A stretch of DNA of 6,527 nt, taken from assembly GCA_002383105.1 (NCBI GenBank), contig DFXC01000007.1, forward strand, positions 39,142 to 45,668, read 5' to 3'. Positions 6,509 through 6,527 of the stretch are shown here, one piece after another. The DNA is from Hyphomicrobiaceae bacterium UBA4118 (GTDB lineage Bacteria; Pseudomonadota; Alphaproteobacteria; Rhizobiales; Methyloligellaceae). The notes below the pieces were generated by a model. The model worked only from the letters and a program-made list of their open reading frames with translations. It was not told the DNA's origin and did no database searches. The position numbers and the translations under genes are program-made. Each line of letters begins with the position of its first letter. Position 1 is the stretch's first letter.

Positions 6509-6527
6509 CTGTCTCTTATACACATCT
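6509..6527. other. Tn5 mosaic end / Nextera adapter at the contig end (artefact)
   Basis: The final 19 bases, CTGTCTCTTATACACATCT, are the exact reverse complement of the hyperactive-Tn5 mosaic end AGATGTGTATAAGAGACAG used in Nextera tagmentation libraries. The match covers the full 19 bases and ends exactly at the window end, as expected for an untrimmed read-through adapter retained by the assembler. The first base or two could also be genomic by chance. This is not biological sequence and should be removed. Confidence 0.97.

Noticed and set aside
6509..6527. A natural Tn5/IS50 end inserted in cvpA
   Set aside because: The sequence is the optimised 19-base mosaic end flush with the contig end, with nothing beyond it and no IS50 sequence. 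A sequencing adapter is the simpler explanation.
1..6527. A hidden defence, mobile or biosynthetic system
   Set aside because: Every stretch above 130 bases is occupied by a recognisable core gene in a conserved order. I saw no transposase, integrase, repeat array, toxin-antitoxin pair or shift in base composition.

Overview
The window is a GC-rich segment of a bacterial chromosome with six protein genes, all on the + strand. In order they are a DUF2232 membrane protein, rplI (ribosomal protein L9), dnaB (replicative helicase), alr (alanine racemase), radA (recombination ATPase) and the start of cvpA. This gene order, the acidic tail on L9 and the extra segment after Walker A in DnaB point to an alphaproteobacterium, most likely of the Rhizobiales/Hyphomicrobiales type. 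In those genomes rpsF-rpsR normally lies just upstream and purF often just downstream. That assignment rests on recalled family and synteny knowledge, not on a search.

Layout: positions 1-58 are a non-coding leader with a strong hairpin and a Shine-Dalgarno site. The DUF2232 gene (59-1036) and rplI (1058-1669) are 21 bases apart and look co-transcribed. A 129-base gap (1670-1798) has no convincing terminator or promoter but can fold, and it carries a tiny possible leader ORF that overlaps the dnaB start. dnaB (1799-3283) and alr (GTG start at 3280) overlap by four bases. radA (4446-5858) follows alr after 11 bases, so dnaB-alr-radA looks like one transcription unit. A 123-base gap with a branched hairpin and a weak promoter candidate precedes cvpA (5982 onward).

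The genes are core housekeeping functions: ribosome assembly, fork unwinding, D-alanine supply for peptidoglycan, and processing of recombination intermediates. They form a growth-linked cluster rather than a pathway. I found no mobile element, CRISPR array, tRNA, rRNA, defence system or biosynthetic island, and no evidence of a previously undescribed system.

The most important observation is technical. The last 19 bases (6509-6527) are exactly the Tn5 mosaic-end/Nextera transposase adapter. The true genomic sequence ends at 6508, and the apparent CvpA C-terminus ending in CLLYTS is an artefact. Secondary observations are a 9-bp inverted repeat directly before the alr ribosome-binding site, a foldable rplI-dnaB gap with a coupled mini-ORF, and structured RNA at positions 3-30 and 5859-5917.
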